Below, one piece after another: positions 22,461 to 34,609 of a DNA stretch of 64,000 nt; the stretch's first letter is position 1, and every line of letters starts with the position of its first letter. The stretch lies in the NCBI GenBank assembly GCA_035079385.1, contig JAVHKY010000024.1, positions 2,294,001 through 2,358,000 of the forward strand, read 5' to 3'. A program made the position numbers and the translations under genes. This stretch comes from Aspidiotus rigidus (Eukaryota; Arthropoda; Insecta; Hemiptera; Diaspididae). Below the pieces are notes generated by a model that saw nothing but the letters and a program-made list of their open reading frames with translations, did no database searches and was not told where the DNA came from.

Positions 22461-24107
22461 CGTAAGCGCTAGCTTTTCAGCTTCCTGTAAACGTTCTTCC
22501 CTTTTCTTTTTTTCAATTAGCAGAACCAGAAGACATGATTGATAATTATTTTTGGTTAAATTATAGAATGAGAAAATAGCACTTATTCTCTTCGCTCAAA
22601 AGAAGCACGAGGAAATCAACTCCAGATTTTTTTTCTCAAGTTCGTTTCAAATTAAAATGCATGTCATAACTGGGCGAATGGTCAGGCACAGGCCTTGTCA
22701 GATAGATAATAAAGAGTCTATAAGGTACATAATACGTATAAATATCATACATTGAGCTGTAAGACCATAGTACATGTAGAGATAAGAAAGTAATCAAAGA
22801 TAAATTCCTTCCACATACACATATAAAATCGGAATATTCTCATAAACCTTTCAAAATTTTATGTATTTTGTTTGTGAAAATTCCCTACATCTTAGGCGTC
22901 CCGGCAACTTGCTCAGTTCGCCGTATGGTAGGCCCGGCTCTGAGTGCGTCTAGTTACGTTCTCTACCTCGTGAAATTTCGTCCTCATTTTAATCTAATTA
23001 TTAATTATTTGGACTCTACACGACGATGGCGCGCTAGCGTCGTTATATACTGCCTGTACCCCGCAATCTACCGCACGTTACAATTTCTTATCAGGGTTAG
23101 GACAAAATCCCCCACGTATCCTAACATTGATATAGAAATGTTGAGTGATGTTCTGATGTAAAGTCCGATGATATCAAAATTTTTATCAGTTTGTCTGATC
23201 ACTTCACCTCGCTATCTTTGCGTGTGTGCCCTCTTCCCAGGTGGCACTTCGTACGTCGCGTTCTCTCGTACCGTATTTCGTATTTTTTATTGATCAAAAT
23301 TCCACTTGGTCCTGTGGTAGTAAGTTATCTGTGATCATCATTTTTTACTTGTGTCTGGAATACTGTAAGTCGATTTTATCTGATATTTTATTAACATTAT
23401 ATTCGTGCATCATCATTATACGAGTATTTCATAATTTTACGGTCCCGGGTGATTCCATTTGTTTTCATTTGAAACTATTAATATTGGAAATATTATCAGA
23501 AAAGCGACCCACTTTCGATTAAATCATCATTAGTTTGCTCATACGTATATTCCCACTACGTCAATTTACACTCAGTAAGTTCTGATTACCCCTGAATAAT
23601 ATTTCACCCCATCATCATCAAAGAGCTTATCACATTTTTACTTGTTTTAATTCTTATCATAAATTTTTGAAGAATGGGCAGCAAGACGTTAATAAGTATC
23701 CTGGGGTCGGAAATCGATAGTGGAGTGAGATTCGGATTCACAGGATGCAAGATAGAATGAAACACGGATTTACCTGCTAGCCACCCTGTATCCCCTCTAC
23801 GTCTAGGGGAGGAGGAAGTGGGCTTGTCGATACCCGCAACAAATAAGCTCAAAGCTTGTACAATAGAAAAGAATTTCACTCTTCTTTTAACATTCCAAAC
23901 AATTTTCTTGAGGAACAGAAAATCGAGAGTATAAAAATAAATTACCTACTCAAATTTCATCGCTGCACCCTCATTAGATTTTTTGCCCATAATGGAGTTT
24001 CAATAATGAATACAAAAAAAAAAAAAAAAAAAGTATTTTTAGCTAAAAAATATCATTTTGATGATTAATATTTTAAGTTTAGTATTTTCTTGAAAGAAAA
24101 AACTTAC
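22461..24107. other. Intron sequence without recognised feature
   Basis: Part of the intron between receptor exons at 16,723 and 24,108. It has a poly-A run at about 24,015-24,031. The longest open stretches carry no recognisable motif. Confidence 0.4.
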
Positions 24108-24328
24108 GATCTGTTAGCTTGTTTCGAAGGAAGTATTTGATTTTATTCATCTGTTTGTCCAACACGAAAATAAATCCCAGAGAATCCATGAAGTGCAATG
24201 ATAAGTGTCCAACATCCTCAACTTCTTCATCTTGATGAAGAATTTTCCGCGTCTCTGATGATCCGTCCATTGAGATTTGTTCCATCACGACGCTTGAATT
24301 ATTTCTAATGAATAAGACGATCATATGT
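24108..24328 (-). CDS. LDLR-family receptor, propeller 2 exon
   Basis: The exon lies between CTACCCGCAG and GATC|GTAAGT. It reads HMIVLFIRNNSSVVMEQISM then DGSSETRKIL, the GS...R-I-L pattern of YWTD blades, and later FIFVLDKQMNKIKYF. The phase is 2 in and 1 out, and it joins VTHG to H cleanly. Confidence 0.8.
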
Positions 24329-24598
24329 CTGCGGGTAGTGCAAATAAAACAGATTTTTACGTTATCATCAATAATTCATGACTTTCAAGGACAACAAAAC
24401 TTACGTCAACTCGTTAATCCTACTATCTAGCTACCCAAGTTGAAGGATGGACGCTCGTCTTCCAAGGAAAAAGAAGATTGTATTAATTACATACAAGTTC
24501 ACTTTCCTCTTATAATTTGAGCATCCATCAGTTTCAGTTTGGGTATTTCTTCACGTGTGCATCGATTATAAAATAAAATCATCAAAAGCTTCACGTAC

Positions 24599-24860
24599 CC
24601 GTGAGTCACAACCAATGCTAAGTCGATCGGAACGTAACTTGAATTTCCAGCGATGAGATTGATCTTTATTCGATTGTCTAAATTCATCACTTTTATCGTT
24701 CGAGTCACCGGATCTACCCAGTACAAATTATTGGCTGCCGCGTCGTACTTCATGCACTTGATAGTCCCCGCACCATCTTGAACCAATGACTGCAATTCTC
24801 TAGTACGCGGCACCCACGAGTAGATGTTTCGCTGCCCGATTTCAGCGAGAAGAACATTTC
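24599..24860 (-). CDS. LDLR-family receptor, propeller 2 exon with YWVD
   Basis: The exon starts after TTCTATAG and ends at CACGG|GTACGT. It reads NVLLAEIGQRNIYSWVPRT, then AANNLYWVDPVTRTIKVMNL. LYWVD with the following R-IKV is a canonical blade motif. It is separated from the preceding exon by an intron of only 80 bp (24,861-24,940), typical of insect short introns. Confidence 0.85.
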
Positions 24861-24940
24861 CTATAGAATCCGCATCGAATATTGATGAAATTTCATTTTG
24901 TTGGGTTTGCGTATGTTGATGAGAGATAAGCACACTTTAC

Positions 24941-25208
24941 CTGCTTCCGAGTTATACGCGAGTGTTGAAATAGAGGTGATGTTCATTTCAATTTTATGGA
25001 CTATAGGAGGTTTCGAGTCGTCATCCAGGAAGCCAACAGTGAATAAATCATTGTGGTACGCGACCAATAAGGTATTGTCTTCGCAATAACCGTTATTTTT
25101 TTTGTCCGGAACGGGGTAATTGGAAAATCCGCAGTAACATTTAATGGTGGTCGCCTCGTTGAGCACACACAAGTGGCTGCAAATGGAAGTATTGCAAGCG
25201 TTCTTGAT
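24941..25208 (-). CDS. LDLR-family receptor, EGF module and start of propeller 2
   Basis: The exon lies between TATTGCAG and GCAG|GTAAAG. It opens with KNACNTSICSHLCVLNEATT and KCYCGFSN, then GYCED: the six-Cys EGF module between the two propellers. It then enters propeller 2 with LLVAYHNDLFTVGFLDDD and ISTLAYNSEA. Phase 0 in, 1 out. Confidence 0.88.
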
Positions 25209-25467
25209 CTGCAATAAATGGATTAAAATAATTAAGAGACTTCAACTCTGCCTAGGGACACAATCGTAACCCTTGCCCGGATGATGAGAAGACGAGCCCA
25301 AAGAAAAAAGAGGAAAAAGTATCAATTGTGTTTCCCAATCTAGTGGGTTCAGCCTAACCCGAGAGGTATGGCCCAGACTTCAGTGGTTCGGTCTGAGCCA
25401 AAAATAGCGTGCTTTAGGTCTAGAGTATATTGGGTTTGAACTTTTCTAAATTTTATCGCTGTCTTAC

Positions 25468-25704
25468 CTTGTTCACACTCTTCGGATGGTAGTCAATTTT
25501 CAAACCATTAATTAGAAATTTATCCTTGGATATATTCTTCGCATCGCTGTGTTGCGGGTGATTTATGTACACAACTGGCTGGTCGCATCTCACCGCCGGA
25601 CATGTCCATATTTTTCTTTGTTCCGAGTCGGGCCAGTATATATTTTCGTCGAAAACCTCGAATACCGACGTACTGTTCGAGATTGGTGTTCCAGGTGACG
25701 TAAC
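25468..25704 (-). CDS. LDLR-family receptor, end of propeller 1
   Basis: The exon lies between TATTTGCAG and AACAAG|GTAAGA and is 79 codons, phase 0 at both ends. It reads SVFEVFDENIYWPDSEQRKI then WTCPA: SLTVFED-YWTD-type sequence with IYWPD. It ends INGLKIDYHPKSVNK, which is the usual entry into the following EGF. Confidence 0.88.
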
Positions 25705-26574
25705 CTGCAAATATGTCGTTAGAGTTATACATCAATTAAATCTACAAATAGACAAAATTTTTGGTTTCTTCAATACAAAAACAATTCGCTCGATACATCG
25801 GCTTGGTAATGTCCTGCTCCACCAGTATTTCTTACCTAGTATTCTGTATGTTTGGCCTACTAGTATGGCCTAGTATGAGTTTGGTATTTTGTGTGTTAGG
25901 CTGATCAGCTCACTTGCTCCACTCATTCCTCTGAACAGCCCGGTGTATAGGCTTATGACGTCATAAAAAGCCCCGCCTCTTTCTGGCCCTAAATTACTAC
26001 ATATCAGGAGTATGTTGAGCTAAAGAGCTGAATTAAAATTTCCTAAATCAGGAAAGTGAACAGGTCTCAAAGGGGTGAAAACCGGATTCGCCCCAGCCCC
26101 TGAAATACGTCAAGGTCACTGATAACGTCATCAAGCGTAACAAGAAACTCGCAACTTACTTCGTTAGATGCTCAGGATTGCTTTCATCAATTGCGTTAAT
26201 CAAGGCACACAGGAAACCTGTTTTGGGGGGTCTTTTCGATTATACCCTTCTAAATAAAGAGTAAACCTTGTTCCTCTCCACCTTGTGAGTTCGGGCTCGA
26301 AAATCCATAAAACAGGTTCTTGTTGAAACCGAAAACCGCTACGGTTTTTCGTACAATTTTTTTAGGAGCAGTCTTAGTCAACCCTTACTGTTTGTTATGC
26401 TAATTAGCTGAAGGGCCGACCAACGTAAATGCTGCTATTAGTCTAGTGCAAGACTATTACAGGCCTAGTTTAAGCTTAGTTGGAACTAGCCACAAGATCA
26501 GACATCTAGTATAGAGCCTGGTATGCATACTGTACGGTAGGCCTAGCACAATGAAAGTATAGTGAAGGTCGAAA
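25705..26574. other. Intron sequence, weak repeats
   Basis: The right-hand end of a 7.2-kb intron of the minus-strand gene. Scattered TAGGCCTAG/CTAGTAT motifs resemble 37,640-37,990. From about 26,100 faint versions of the downstream array unit begin (GATAACGTCATCAAGCGT). No gene seen. Confidence 0.35.
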
Positions 26575-28410
26575 TTTTCCAAGATCATTGAGTATATCAA
26601 GGTCGTTGATGACGTCACCAAACGTGGCAAAAAGCCCGTCTCGGTTTTTTGTTACAATTTTCCCAGAAATAATCCCGGTCAAAAACCTTCAAAAAATCGT
26701 CACGATTTCTTGTAATAGTTTTACCAGGAGGAAAATAAGTCAAGGTTACTAATGACGTCATCAAGCGTGATAAAAGACCGTTGACAATCTTCCCAGAATT
26801 AGTCCCGGTCATAAATGTTCAGAAAAGCGTGAAAATTTTTTGTGATTGTAAAATGCTAAAAAATGGGGGAAAAAACTCGCACCATCGATGATTCAAGCGA
26901 GCAAAAAACTGGTTTCGATTTTTCGATTTCGATAATCGATTAGGATAGGTTATTTGGTCCTAATTTTTCTGAGTTTCCTTCCTTTTTGTATAACTCGAAA
27001 GCTTGTATTCATCCAAGTACCATTCCCTTATGTACAAGTATGGCTGAATGATAAGAATTTTCCGAAGCTCCTTCTCCTTCATACACAGACACCTAGTATA
27101 GGGCTTAAGGACTAATATAGTCTAATATACTGTAAATGAAATCGTGAGAGCATTTTTGTGAATTTTCTCAGTATTAGTCTTAGTGCTCCTGGTCAAAAAC
27201 TCAATCTGTGAACAAACCGTGACGGTTTTTCCTGAGTTGTTTGTGATGACTTTCTGTGGCGATTTTGTGTAACAGTTTTGCCAAGAGTAAAGTAGGTAGA
27301 GGTCACTGACGACGTCATGATAAAAAAAACGTGACGGTATTCTGTGACAATTTTCTCAGAATCAGTACAAGTCAAAAACCTTTGAAAAACAGTCAAAAAG
27401 CCCGTCACGGTTTTTTGAAACAGTTTTGTCAAGAGTAAAGAAAGTCGAGATTATTGATAAAGTCATGACAAGTAAAATGTGACGTCGAGTTTTCACACTT
27501 TTCTCAGAGCCCGAAGTCAAAAACCTTTGAAAAACGGTCAAAAAGCCGTAAAGGTTTTTTGTGTGTTCTTTGTGACGGTTTTTTGTAACGGTTTTTTCGA
27601 GGATAAAGTAGGTCGAACCTATTGATGAGCTCATGGCCAAAAAACCGTGACGGTATTCTGAGTCAATTTTCCCAAAGTCAGCACAAGTCAAAAACCTTTG
27701 AAAAACCGTCAAAAAACCTTAATGTTTATTGGGAGTTCTTTGTGAAGGTTTTTTGTAACGGTTTTTCCGAGGGTAAAGTAGGTTGAAGCTATTGATGACC
27801 TTATGGCAAAAATACCCTCAATTTTCCCAAAATCAGTACAAGTCAAAAACCGTTGAAAAACAGTCAAAAAGCCGGGACAGTTTTTTGAAACAGTTCTTTG
27901 TAACAGTTTTGTCAAGAGTGAAGAAAGTCAAGGTTATTGATAAAGTCATGACAAGTCAAGTGTGACGTCGAGTTTTCACACTTTTCTCAGAGCCCGAAGT
28001 CAAAAACCTTTGAAAAACGGTCAAAAAGCCGTAAAGGTTTTTTGTGTGTTCTTTGTGACGGTTTTTGGTAACGGTTTTTTCGAGGATGAAGTAGGTCGAA
28101 CCTATTGATGAGCTCATGGTCAAAAAACCGTGACGGTATTCTCAGTCGATTTTCCAAAAATCAGCACAAGTCAAAAACCTTTGAAAACCCGTCAAAAAAC
28201 CTTAATCGTTTCTTGTGAGTTCTTTGTGACGATTTTTCGTAACGGTTTTTCCGTGGGTAAAGAAGGTTGAAGCTATTGATGACCTTATGGCAAAAACCCT
28301 TAATTTTTCCAAAATCAGTACAAGTCAAAAACCTTTGAAAAACAGTCAAAAAGCCGTCACGGTTTTTTGAAACAGTTTTGTCAAGAGTGAAGAAAGTCAA
28401 GGTTATTGAT

Positions 28411-28820
28411 GTTGAGTAACTCGCGCAGTTTCATGTTGTTGCCACGGAACGTGAATGTTGAGCGCTGGCGTAGCATTGCTCACGAGTTTTTTTGGAAATA
28501 GCTGGCTGACAATGGAGAAAATGTATTTTTCAAATTTTAATTTCTAAAATTCTAATGAACCGTTTATATTCATGTACGGCTTAAAAAAAAGCTGGAAGCC
28601 TCGTCTTTAATATTCAAAAGAAAAAATAGGTAGGTGTCGATCGATTTTTGGAGATAACACGCAGTTTCTAAACATACTTTTTACATGTATTTCTCCCATA
28701 AGAGCATAAGCAATGCGACGCTGCGCGCGTATAGTGATAAATTTCGTTACATTTTTTTGTATTCATTGCGTATATAGGAAGATGCACAACTTGTTACGTT
28801 AGTAATATATATGACTTTGG
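28411..28820. mobile_element. 410-bp insertion in the tandem array
   Basis: The array phrase GGTTATTGAT/AAAGTCATGACAAG is split here. The inserted sequence has inward-facing related segments (GCGTAGCATTGCT near 28,462 and the reverse complement of GCGTCGCATTGCT near 28,715). No clear terminal repeats or duplication; class unknown. Confidence 0.45.
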
Positions 28821-28973
28821 ATAAAGTCATGACAAGTAAAGTGTGACGTCGATTTTTGATACTTTTCTTGGAGCCCCAAGTCAAAAACCTTTGAAAAATG
28901 GTCAAAAAGCCGTAAAGGTTTTCTGTGTGTTCTTTGTGACGGTTTTTTGTAACGGCTTTTTCGAGGATAAGTA

Positions 28974-29108
28974 CAGTCGGTTCCACGAGAGTTTGGTATT
29001 ATAAACGATAGGCAACCCACATCACTCACGCTTATTTTACGTTACGGAATGCGAATGGAATGTGGGTTCCCCGTGATTTATAATACCAAACTCTCGTGGA
29101 ACAGACTG
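28974..29108. mobile_element. 135-bp Tc1/mariner-type MITE
   Basis: The ends are inverted repeats of about 32 bp, beginning CAGTC(G/T)GTTCCACGAGAGT. They are flanked by TA on both sides (28,972-28,973 and 29,109-29,110), and the array sequence resumes directly after. CAGT tips and a TA duplication are diagnostic of Tc1/mariner-derived MITEs. An inner inverted pair (AACCCACAT / ATGTGGGTT) adds a second stem. Confidence 0.88.
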
Positions 29109-31479
29109 TAGATTGAAGCTATTGATGACCTCATGGCCAAAAAACCGTGACGGTTTTCTGAGTCAATTTTTCCAAAATCAGCACAAGTCAAAAACCTTTG
29201 AAAAACCGTCAAAAAACCTTAATGTTTTTTGTGATTTCTTTGTGACGGTTTTTCGTAACGATTTTTTCGAGGATAAAGTAGGTTGAAGCTTTGATGACCT
29301 TATGAAAAAAAAACACTCAATTTTCCCAAAATCAGTATAAGTCAAAAACCTTTGAAAAACAGTCGAAAAGCCGTCACGGTTTTTTGAAACAGTTTTTTGT
29401 AACAGTTTTGTCAAGAGTGAAGAAAGTCAAGGTTATTGATAAAGTCATGACAAGTCAAGTGTGACGTTGGTTTTTGACACTTTCTCAGAGCCCGAAGTCA
29501 AAAACCTTTGAAAAACGGTCAAAAAGCTGTAATGGTTTTTGTGTGTTCTTTGTGACGGTTTTTTGTAACGTTTTTTTTGAGGATAAAGTAGGTCGAACCT
29601 ATTGATGAGCTCATGGCCAAAAAACCGTGACGGTATTCTGAGTCAATTTTCCCAAAATCAGCACAAGGCAAAAACCGTCAAAAAACCTTAATGGTTTTTA
29701 GTGAGTTCTTTGTATCTGTTTTTCGTATCGGTTTTTCCGAGGGTAAAGTAGGTCGAAGCTATTAATGACCTCATGGCAAAAAAACCCTCAATTTTCCCAA
29801 AATCAGTACAAGTCCATAAACCCTTCCAAAAACCGTCAATAAACCTTAATGGCTTTTTGTAAGTTCTATGTGACGGCTTTTATAACGGTTTTGCCAAGAG
29901 TAATGTAGGTCGAGGTCACTGATGATGTCATAGCAAAAAAAACGTGACGGTATTCTGTGTCAATTTTCCCAAAATCAGTACAAGTCAAAAACCGTTGAAA
30001 AACCGTAAAAAAACCGTAATGGTTTTTTGTAATAGTTTTGCCAAAAGTAAAGTTGGTCGAGGCTATTGATGATGTCATAGCGAGAAAAGCGTGACGGTAT
30101 TCTGTGTCAATTTTCCCGAAATCAGTAAAATCAAAAACCTTTGAAAACCCGTCAAAAAACCTTAACGGTTTTTTGTGTGTTCTTTGCGGCGGTTTTCGTA
30201 ACGGTTTTTCCTTGAGTAATGTAGGTCGAGGTCACTGGTGACGTCATGGCAAAAAAACTGTGACGCTATCTGTGACAATTTTCTCAAAATCAGTACAAGT
30301 CAAAACCTTTGAAAAACATCCGAAGAAAGTCGCGCGACGGTTTTGGTGAGTTTTTTGTGACGGTTTTTCGAAACTGTTTTTTGTAACAGTTTTTCCAAGA
30401 GTGAAGACTGTAAAGGAGGTCGAGGTTATTGATGACGTCATGACAAATAAAGTGTGAGGTTATTTTGTGGAACTTTTCTCAGAGTTAGTACAAGTGTAAA
30501 ACCTTTAGGAAACTGTCAAAAAACCGTGATAGTTTCCCAAGAGCAGTCCCAGTCTTGGAAGCATAATTATAAAAATGCTATAAGTCAACTAGACCCAACG
30601 GAGTTTTATTAAACCAGATTTTATGGGCCAAGTGTTTCCTTTTAACAAAACGAACATCCCTGAGATTGAAAAAATTTTCTTCTTCCATTCAAACTACAAA
30701 CTCAAACTGAGAGAGAGAGAAACGACCGTATGTAAAAATTACATGCTCGTAAAATTTTGATACTACGACCGGTTTTAGAACGATCAACGTTCCGTTTTCC
30801 TCACGAAAAGAGTCATGAGATCGGATGTTGATATCATAATTTTGTAAGTTTGCCAAAATCCAGAGAGAAATACTGAAAAAGAAAAGACGCCGCGCTGCAA
30901 AGTCCAATTTAATGAACACGTTGTTAATTTGTACGGGATCCAGAAGTCCAAAGACTCGCCAAGGGTTAAAAATCTTCTTTCCCTCCTGCCCGTCGCGTCG
31001 GAACTGTGACAATTGAAAACGATCGTACTGGCAAATATCGCTGCTGGTAATGGTAATAGATTGCATTCTCATCTTTCTGAGGTCAAACACATTTTGGATA
31101 ACCTCCTCTCAGGCATTCCTGGGCGAACTAGGGTGCTGCTTCTGTAGTCCTCCCTGAAACTGATTATTTCTGTTGTGACCTTCCTTTCTCAGAGCGATAC
31201 GGTAGTCACCATTACTGTTCTGTTAGAAAAGAGGGTCACGAGATCACTCGACGAGTTTTGAACTCTTGGTTCTATAGAAATGCTACACAGCATGGTGTAG
31301 AACCATAAGAGAGGCTATCAAACTCATGAATCCACATGTACCTTAGCTGTACGGATTAGTTCAGACTCTCAAAGAAAGCTGCCGTAACAGGCCGATGGTT
31401 TCGTCGTAGCCGTTACCTTACAGTCTGGTTAGAGCAAACCACGGGCTTCGCTCTTGGGTACACAGTAATGAATTTGTAT

Positions 31480-32590
31480 GACCTAGGAAGAAAATTGAAC
31501 TATGAGCACTCTCCTCTACATTCTTCTTGTAGGCTGATCTCAATATTGATATCAAGGACATGGAAGAGTCAATCGAGTACATGTGTAACATACTAAGTGG
31601 TTCTAAGTACCGTCTATGAGTTCAAGGGTCTCACCACCGTGCGTCTGTGAACTACAATAATTATCAGTTTCCGGATGGTCTACCTACGGGTGGCGCCCTG
31701 TCCTCTTTAATGTGTCTGAGGTGCTCATGAATATGATGGAGGTATTACTTTTTGACCTCGCCGTCACCTGCAGTTTTCCAACTTTGCCGCAAACATCCAT
31801 CAATGGTTCAGATATGTGAATGATATCTGGTGGATAATGAGGACTCTCCATACGCTTTTAAAGAACCCTTAAATAATTAAGAGTTTCACTGCGGAGTTCT
31901 GAAGTCTTCCTTGACTGCCTGAAACTCAAAATCTTCCTTCCTTCCTAATTCTATGGGTTTGATACTTTTCATAGGATTGCTTATACTGGGCAAACCGGGC
32001 ACTGGAATGCTCTTCACCATGTCTCTCGTAAAAGCGTGGCTTGTATGGCGATAGCGCATAGGTTGGACAGCCTTTTTTGTACTCCTTGCAACCTCTAGAA
32101 AGAAGTCAGTACTACCATTTCCCATATTCTACTATCCAACAATATTAATATCTATGTTCGCAAAATCGTGCGCAAAAAGAAGAAAGGCATCGCCCTACAG
32201 AGAAGCACCTCCCTTCAAGACCTCAGTGGTGCTAGATAGGACATTTTGGGTTCGGGTGCCCTATCTGGGCAATTTTTCACACAAAATACAAAAACTTTAC
32301 TGTTTTTGGCAGCTCTTACATCCTTCGGCACCTCGTCAACAGTAAAGATCCCACTTCCTCCTCTAAAGAACAGAGATATACAAAAATAGCTGTGACGATA
32401 GTAATGCCGTATATACGGGTCAGGGTAGAGCTATGGAGGATCGTATAAATGAGTACGAATCAGCAGTTCAGAATTCACAGCATCGCAAAACTGCCTTCGC
32501 TCGGCACATCCTATCTACGGGCCACTCCTCCCAAAAATAAGAAGACATTTTTTCTTCACAGCTCGCCGAATAGCAGAACTTTCAATTAGT
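31480..32590 (+). pseudogene. Penelope-like element relic (RT and GIY-YIG), plus strand
   Basis: The plus strand reads DGLPTGGALSSL and, after frame changes, HQWFRYVNDIWWIM, a decayed RT active-site motif (usually Y-DD). Near 32,390 it gives CDDSNAVYTGQGRAMEDRIN and HRKTAFARHILSTGHSS, the GIY-YIG endonuclease end. Stops and shifts break it. A hammerhead ribozyme core follows about 160 bp downstream, as in several described Penelope-like elements. Confidence 0.65.
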
Positions 32591-32749
32591 TGGAAGAAGT
32601 AGATAAAACATGAAAACTAATTGCAAATTAGAGTACGTTCTATTTGGAAATTTTGTGACGTACATTTTCAAATTGGTGCCCGAGTGGTGACGATATCTTT
32701 TTCAGTATTTCTCTCTTCTTTTCGTTCGATTTTCTTCAATTGCGATAAC

Positions 32750-32787
32750 CTGATGATGGGACGTTGACCGTTCTGAAACCCTCGGTC
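32750..32787 (+). ncRNA. Hammerhead ribozyme core
   Basis: CTGATGA (32,750-32,756) is followed by a stem II that pairs GGGACG with CGTTCT around a TTGAC loop, then GAAA (32,775-32,778). A very short stem III (CC-CTC-GG) follows, ending in T-C at 32,786-32,787, where cleavage would occur. All conserved core bases are present, and A15.1-U16.1 can pair. Stem I pairing beyond the first two bases is weak in the monomer, which is usual for short-stem-III hammerheads that act as dimers. It trails the Penelope-like relic. Confidence 0.6.
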
Positions 32788-32873
32788 GTACGTGCTCGCT
32801 CTCAAAATATCTTGGAACAATAATCGTTAAACCGTAAAATCGAATGGATATTAGTTTATTCATGATCACTTAC

Positions 32874-33090
32874 TTCTATATTCGAGCCGCTGAATGTAGC
32901 CGAGTATATAAAAAGAGCGTCGTTATCTCCTGCGTCCATCCAGTAAACGCGATCCTTCAACCGATCAATCGTTAGCCACCTGGGAGATTTTATATTTCGA
33001 ACTATACACGTCGCCTTCGACATATTATCGAGCGGATATTTGTAAATCTGGAATTGCGTCGGACTCTTCTGTTCCATCCAGAACAATAGT
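32874..33090 (-). CDS. LDLR-family receptor, propeller 1 exon with YWMD
   Basis: The exon lies between TACGGTTCAG and TAGAA|GTAAGT. It reads LLFWMEQKSPTQFQIYKYPL, then PRWLTIDRLKDRVYWMDAGD, two consecutive blades (LFWME and VYWMD). It ends ATFSGSNIE, which runs straight into the 25,468-25,704 exon despite a 7.2-kb intron. Confidence 0.88.
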
Positions 33091-33165
33091 CTGAACCGTA
33101 ATAAAATCATTTTAGAATGTCACCACGTGTACTAAAGTACGGCGTATAGAACATTTTATCCTCAC

Positions 33166-33361
33166 CTGTGCTCTTGAGAGATTGTGAGCAGAACCGGAGT
33201 TTCGATAAATTTGCTCGGCAAAGTGATGCATACCGAAAAACTTTTTTCGCAAACTTTGATTTGCGATTGCAATATAGCATACACATTGGACGTTACAAGA
33301 TCGAATGCTAGATTTTTGGAGGTGAAGCGAGTCATTTTGAAGGAGTTTTCTTTTCTCAGCG
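33166..33361 (-). CDS. LDLR-family receptor, propeller 1 exon
   Basis: The exon lies between CTTTCCAG and CACAG|GTGAGG. It reads FTSKNLAFDLVTSNVYAILQ then IKVCEKSFSVC. LAFD...N-VY is the blade pattern of vitellogenin receptors, with a Cys pair after the I-VC strand. The last two bases join the next exon to give SQEHRLLFW. Confidence 0.82.
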
Positions 33362-33390
33362 CTGGAAAGGAAAATGAAACCCACAATATT

Positions 33391-33929
33391 TAATCATTAT
33401 CGAAATTAAAGTACGAAAAATATTACACCAAATTCTCACGAAAGCGACAGACGGAAGTAAAATTTGTTCCGACATTTCAGGGCCTTCATTGCGAGATTTG
33501 AAATCTATTTTAAGGAGGGACGCACGGGATCTGAGCTATTTTAGAGACTTGGAAAATTTCGACTTCCAAGCGATACAAGAAAAGCAAGTTGTAGTTCCAA
33601 TTGATCTAGTTTCAGAACTTGAGAAGAGTTTTAAAATGGTCAACTGGTATTTGTCGAAAAAATCTGAATTCTATGGGAGGGAAAGACTCCGAACTACTTT
33701 AGGTAGATGAAATTGAAGAAATTTTCCTCCATAAAAGGTGGAGACAGAGCCGACATTACAAACCAGATGTTATGAGCAAGAAAGAAAAATTGAAATCTTG
33801 AAAAGGTTTTCGAAGGTGTCGGGAGAGAGGGCTCTGACATACTTAAAAAGAAAAAAATTAAATTCTACATTAATATTTTCAAATGACGGTTTTCCATATG
33901 CGCATTCTGAATAAAGGATGAATTTCAAA
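33391..33929. other. Intron sequence without recognised feature
   Basis: A 73-codon plus-strand ORF (33,489-33,710) is charged but matches no family I know and is probably chance. Confidence 0.3.
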
Positions 33930-34609
33930 GAAGAAATTTTAAATGAATTGTACACTGCACTGCGAAGAAATACTTGAGAACATTTTCAAAGCAGTAATGC
34001 AGCTCTTCTAGTAGTAGGGAATTCTGCTCTTGTTCAAGGACTTGGAAATATTTTAACTGTCACAAGCGATATCCATAAAACTTTTTTCGCTGTCCTTTCA
34101 GTGAATTGTGTTTTCGAGGAGAGTAAGGCCTCTGGCCCATTTTGAGACGTATATTCTTGAAATGGCTAAAGTCCTTCGAGAAGGAGGATGTCATGGAAAA
34201 AACGCTCTCACTGCTCTTTAGAGCATTTTTGTATCCTACATAATGGGACGAAGTAGTTGAGAGAATATTTGCTGTTTCGGTGTAATTTTTTTCTTTTCTT
34301 TTCATAAAATTAATGGACCTTTCCAGCTAAATTTGGAGTTATAGGACGGAAACGACGAATGGTGGCAATATGGATATGAATTGCATTGTGTTCTAGAAGT
34401 ATGCGGATTAGAGGTAATTCATTGTGCTATAATGGATATCTAATGATTGCTTAAGAGGGAGTTTGCGATGCCAGGAGAGACAGAATGGTAAAGTCGGATG
34501 TTCAGAAGAGCCGGGAAAGAAAAATGTATTGATCGGATAAATTGTCAACATTGGAGTGCAGACGTGAAGAGGGTGGGAGGTATAAAGAGTGGGGAGAGTG
34601 GGTGAGTAA

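Larger units (their letters stand above)
26575..30560. repeat. 4-kb intronic tandem array, unit about 150-175 bp
   Basis: The phrase GTCAAAAACCTTTGAAAAAC recurs about 16 times, for example near 27,370, 27,512, 27,688, 27,999, 28,322, 29,187, 29,339 and 29,495, at spacings of roughly 140-176 bp. Each unit also carries the palindrome-like AAAAACCGTGACGGTTTTT motif, TTTTGTAACGGTTTT, and GATGACGTCAT or GAGCTCATGG variants. Two foreign insertions interrupt it. Several minus-strand ORFs of 60-116 codons (repeating VFQRFLTCTDFGKI) are products of the repeat, not genes. Confidence 0.85.

Noticed and set aside
26575..30560. Regular repeats resembling a CRISPR array
   Set aside because: Units are 140-176 bp, diverged and without unique spacers, and the DNA is eukaryotic; it is a tandem array.
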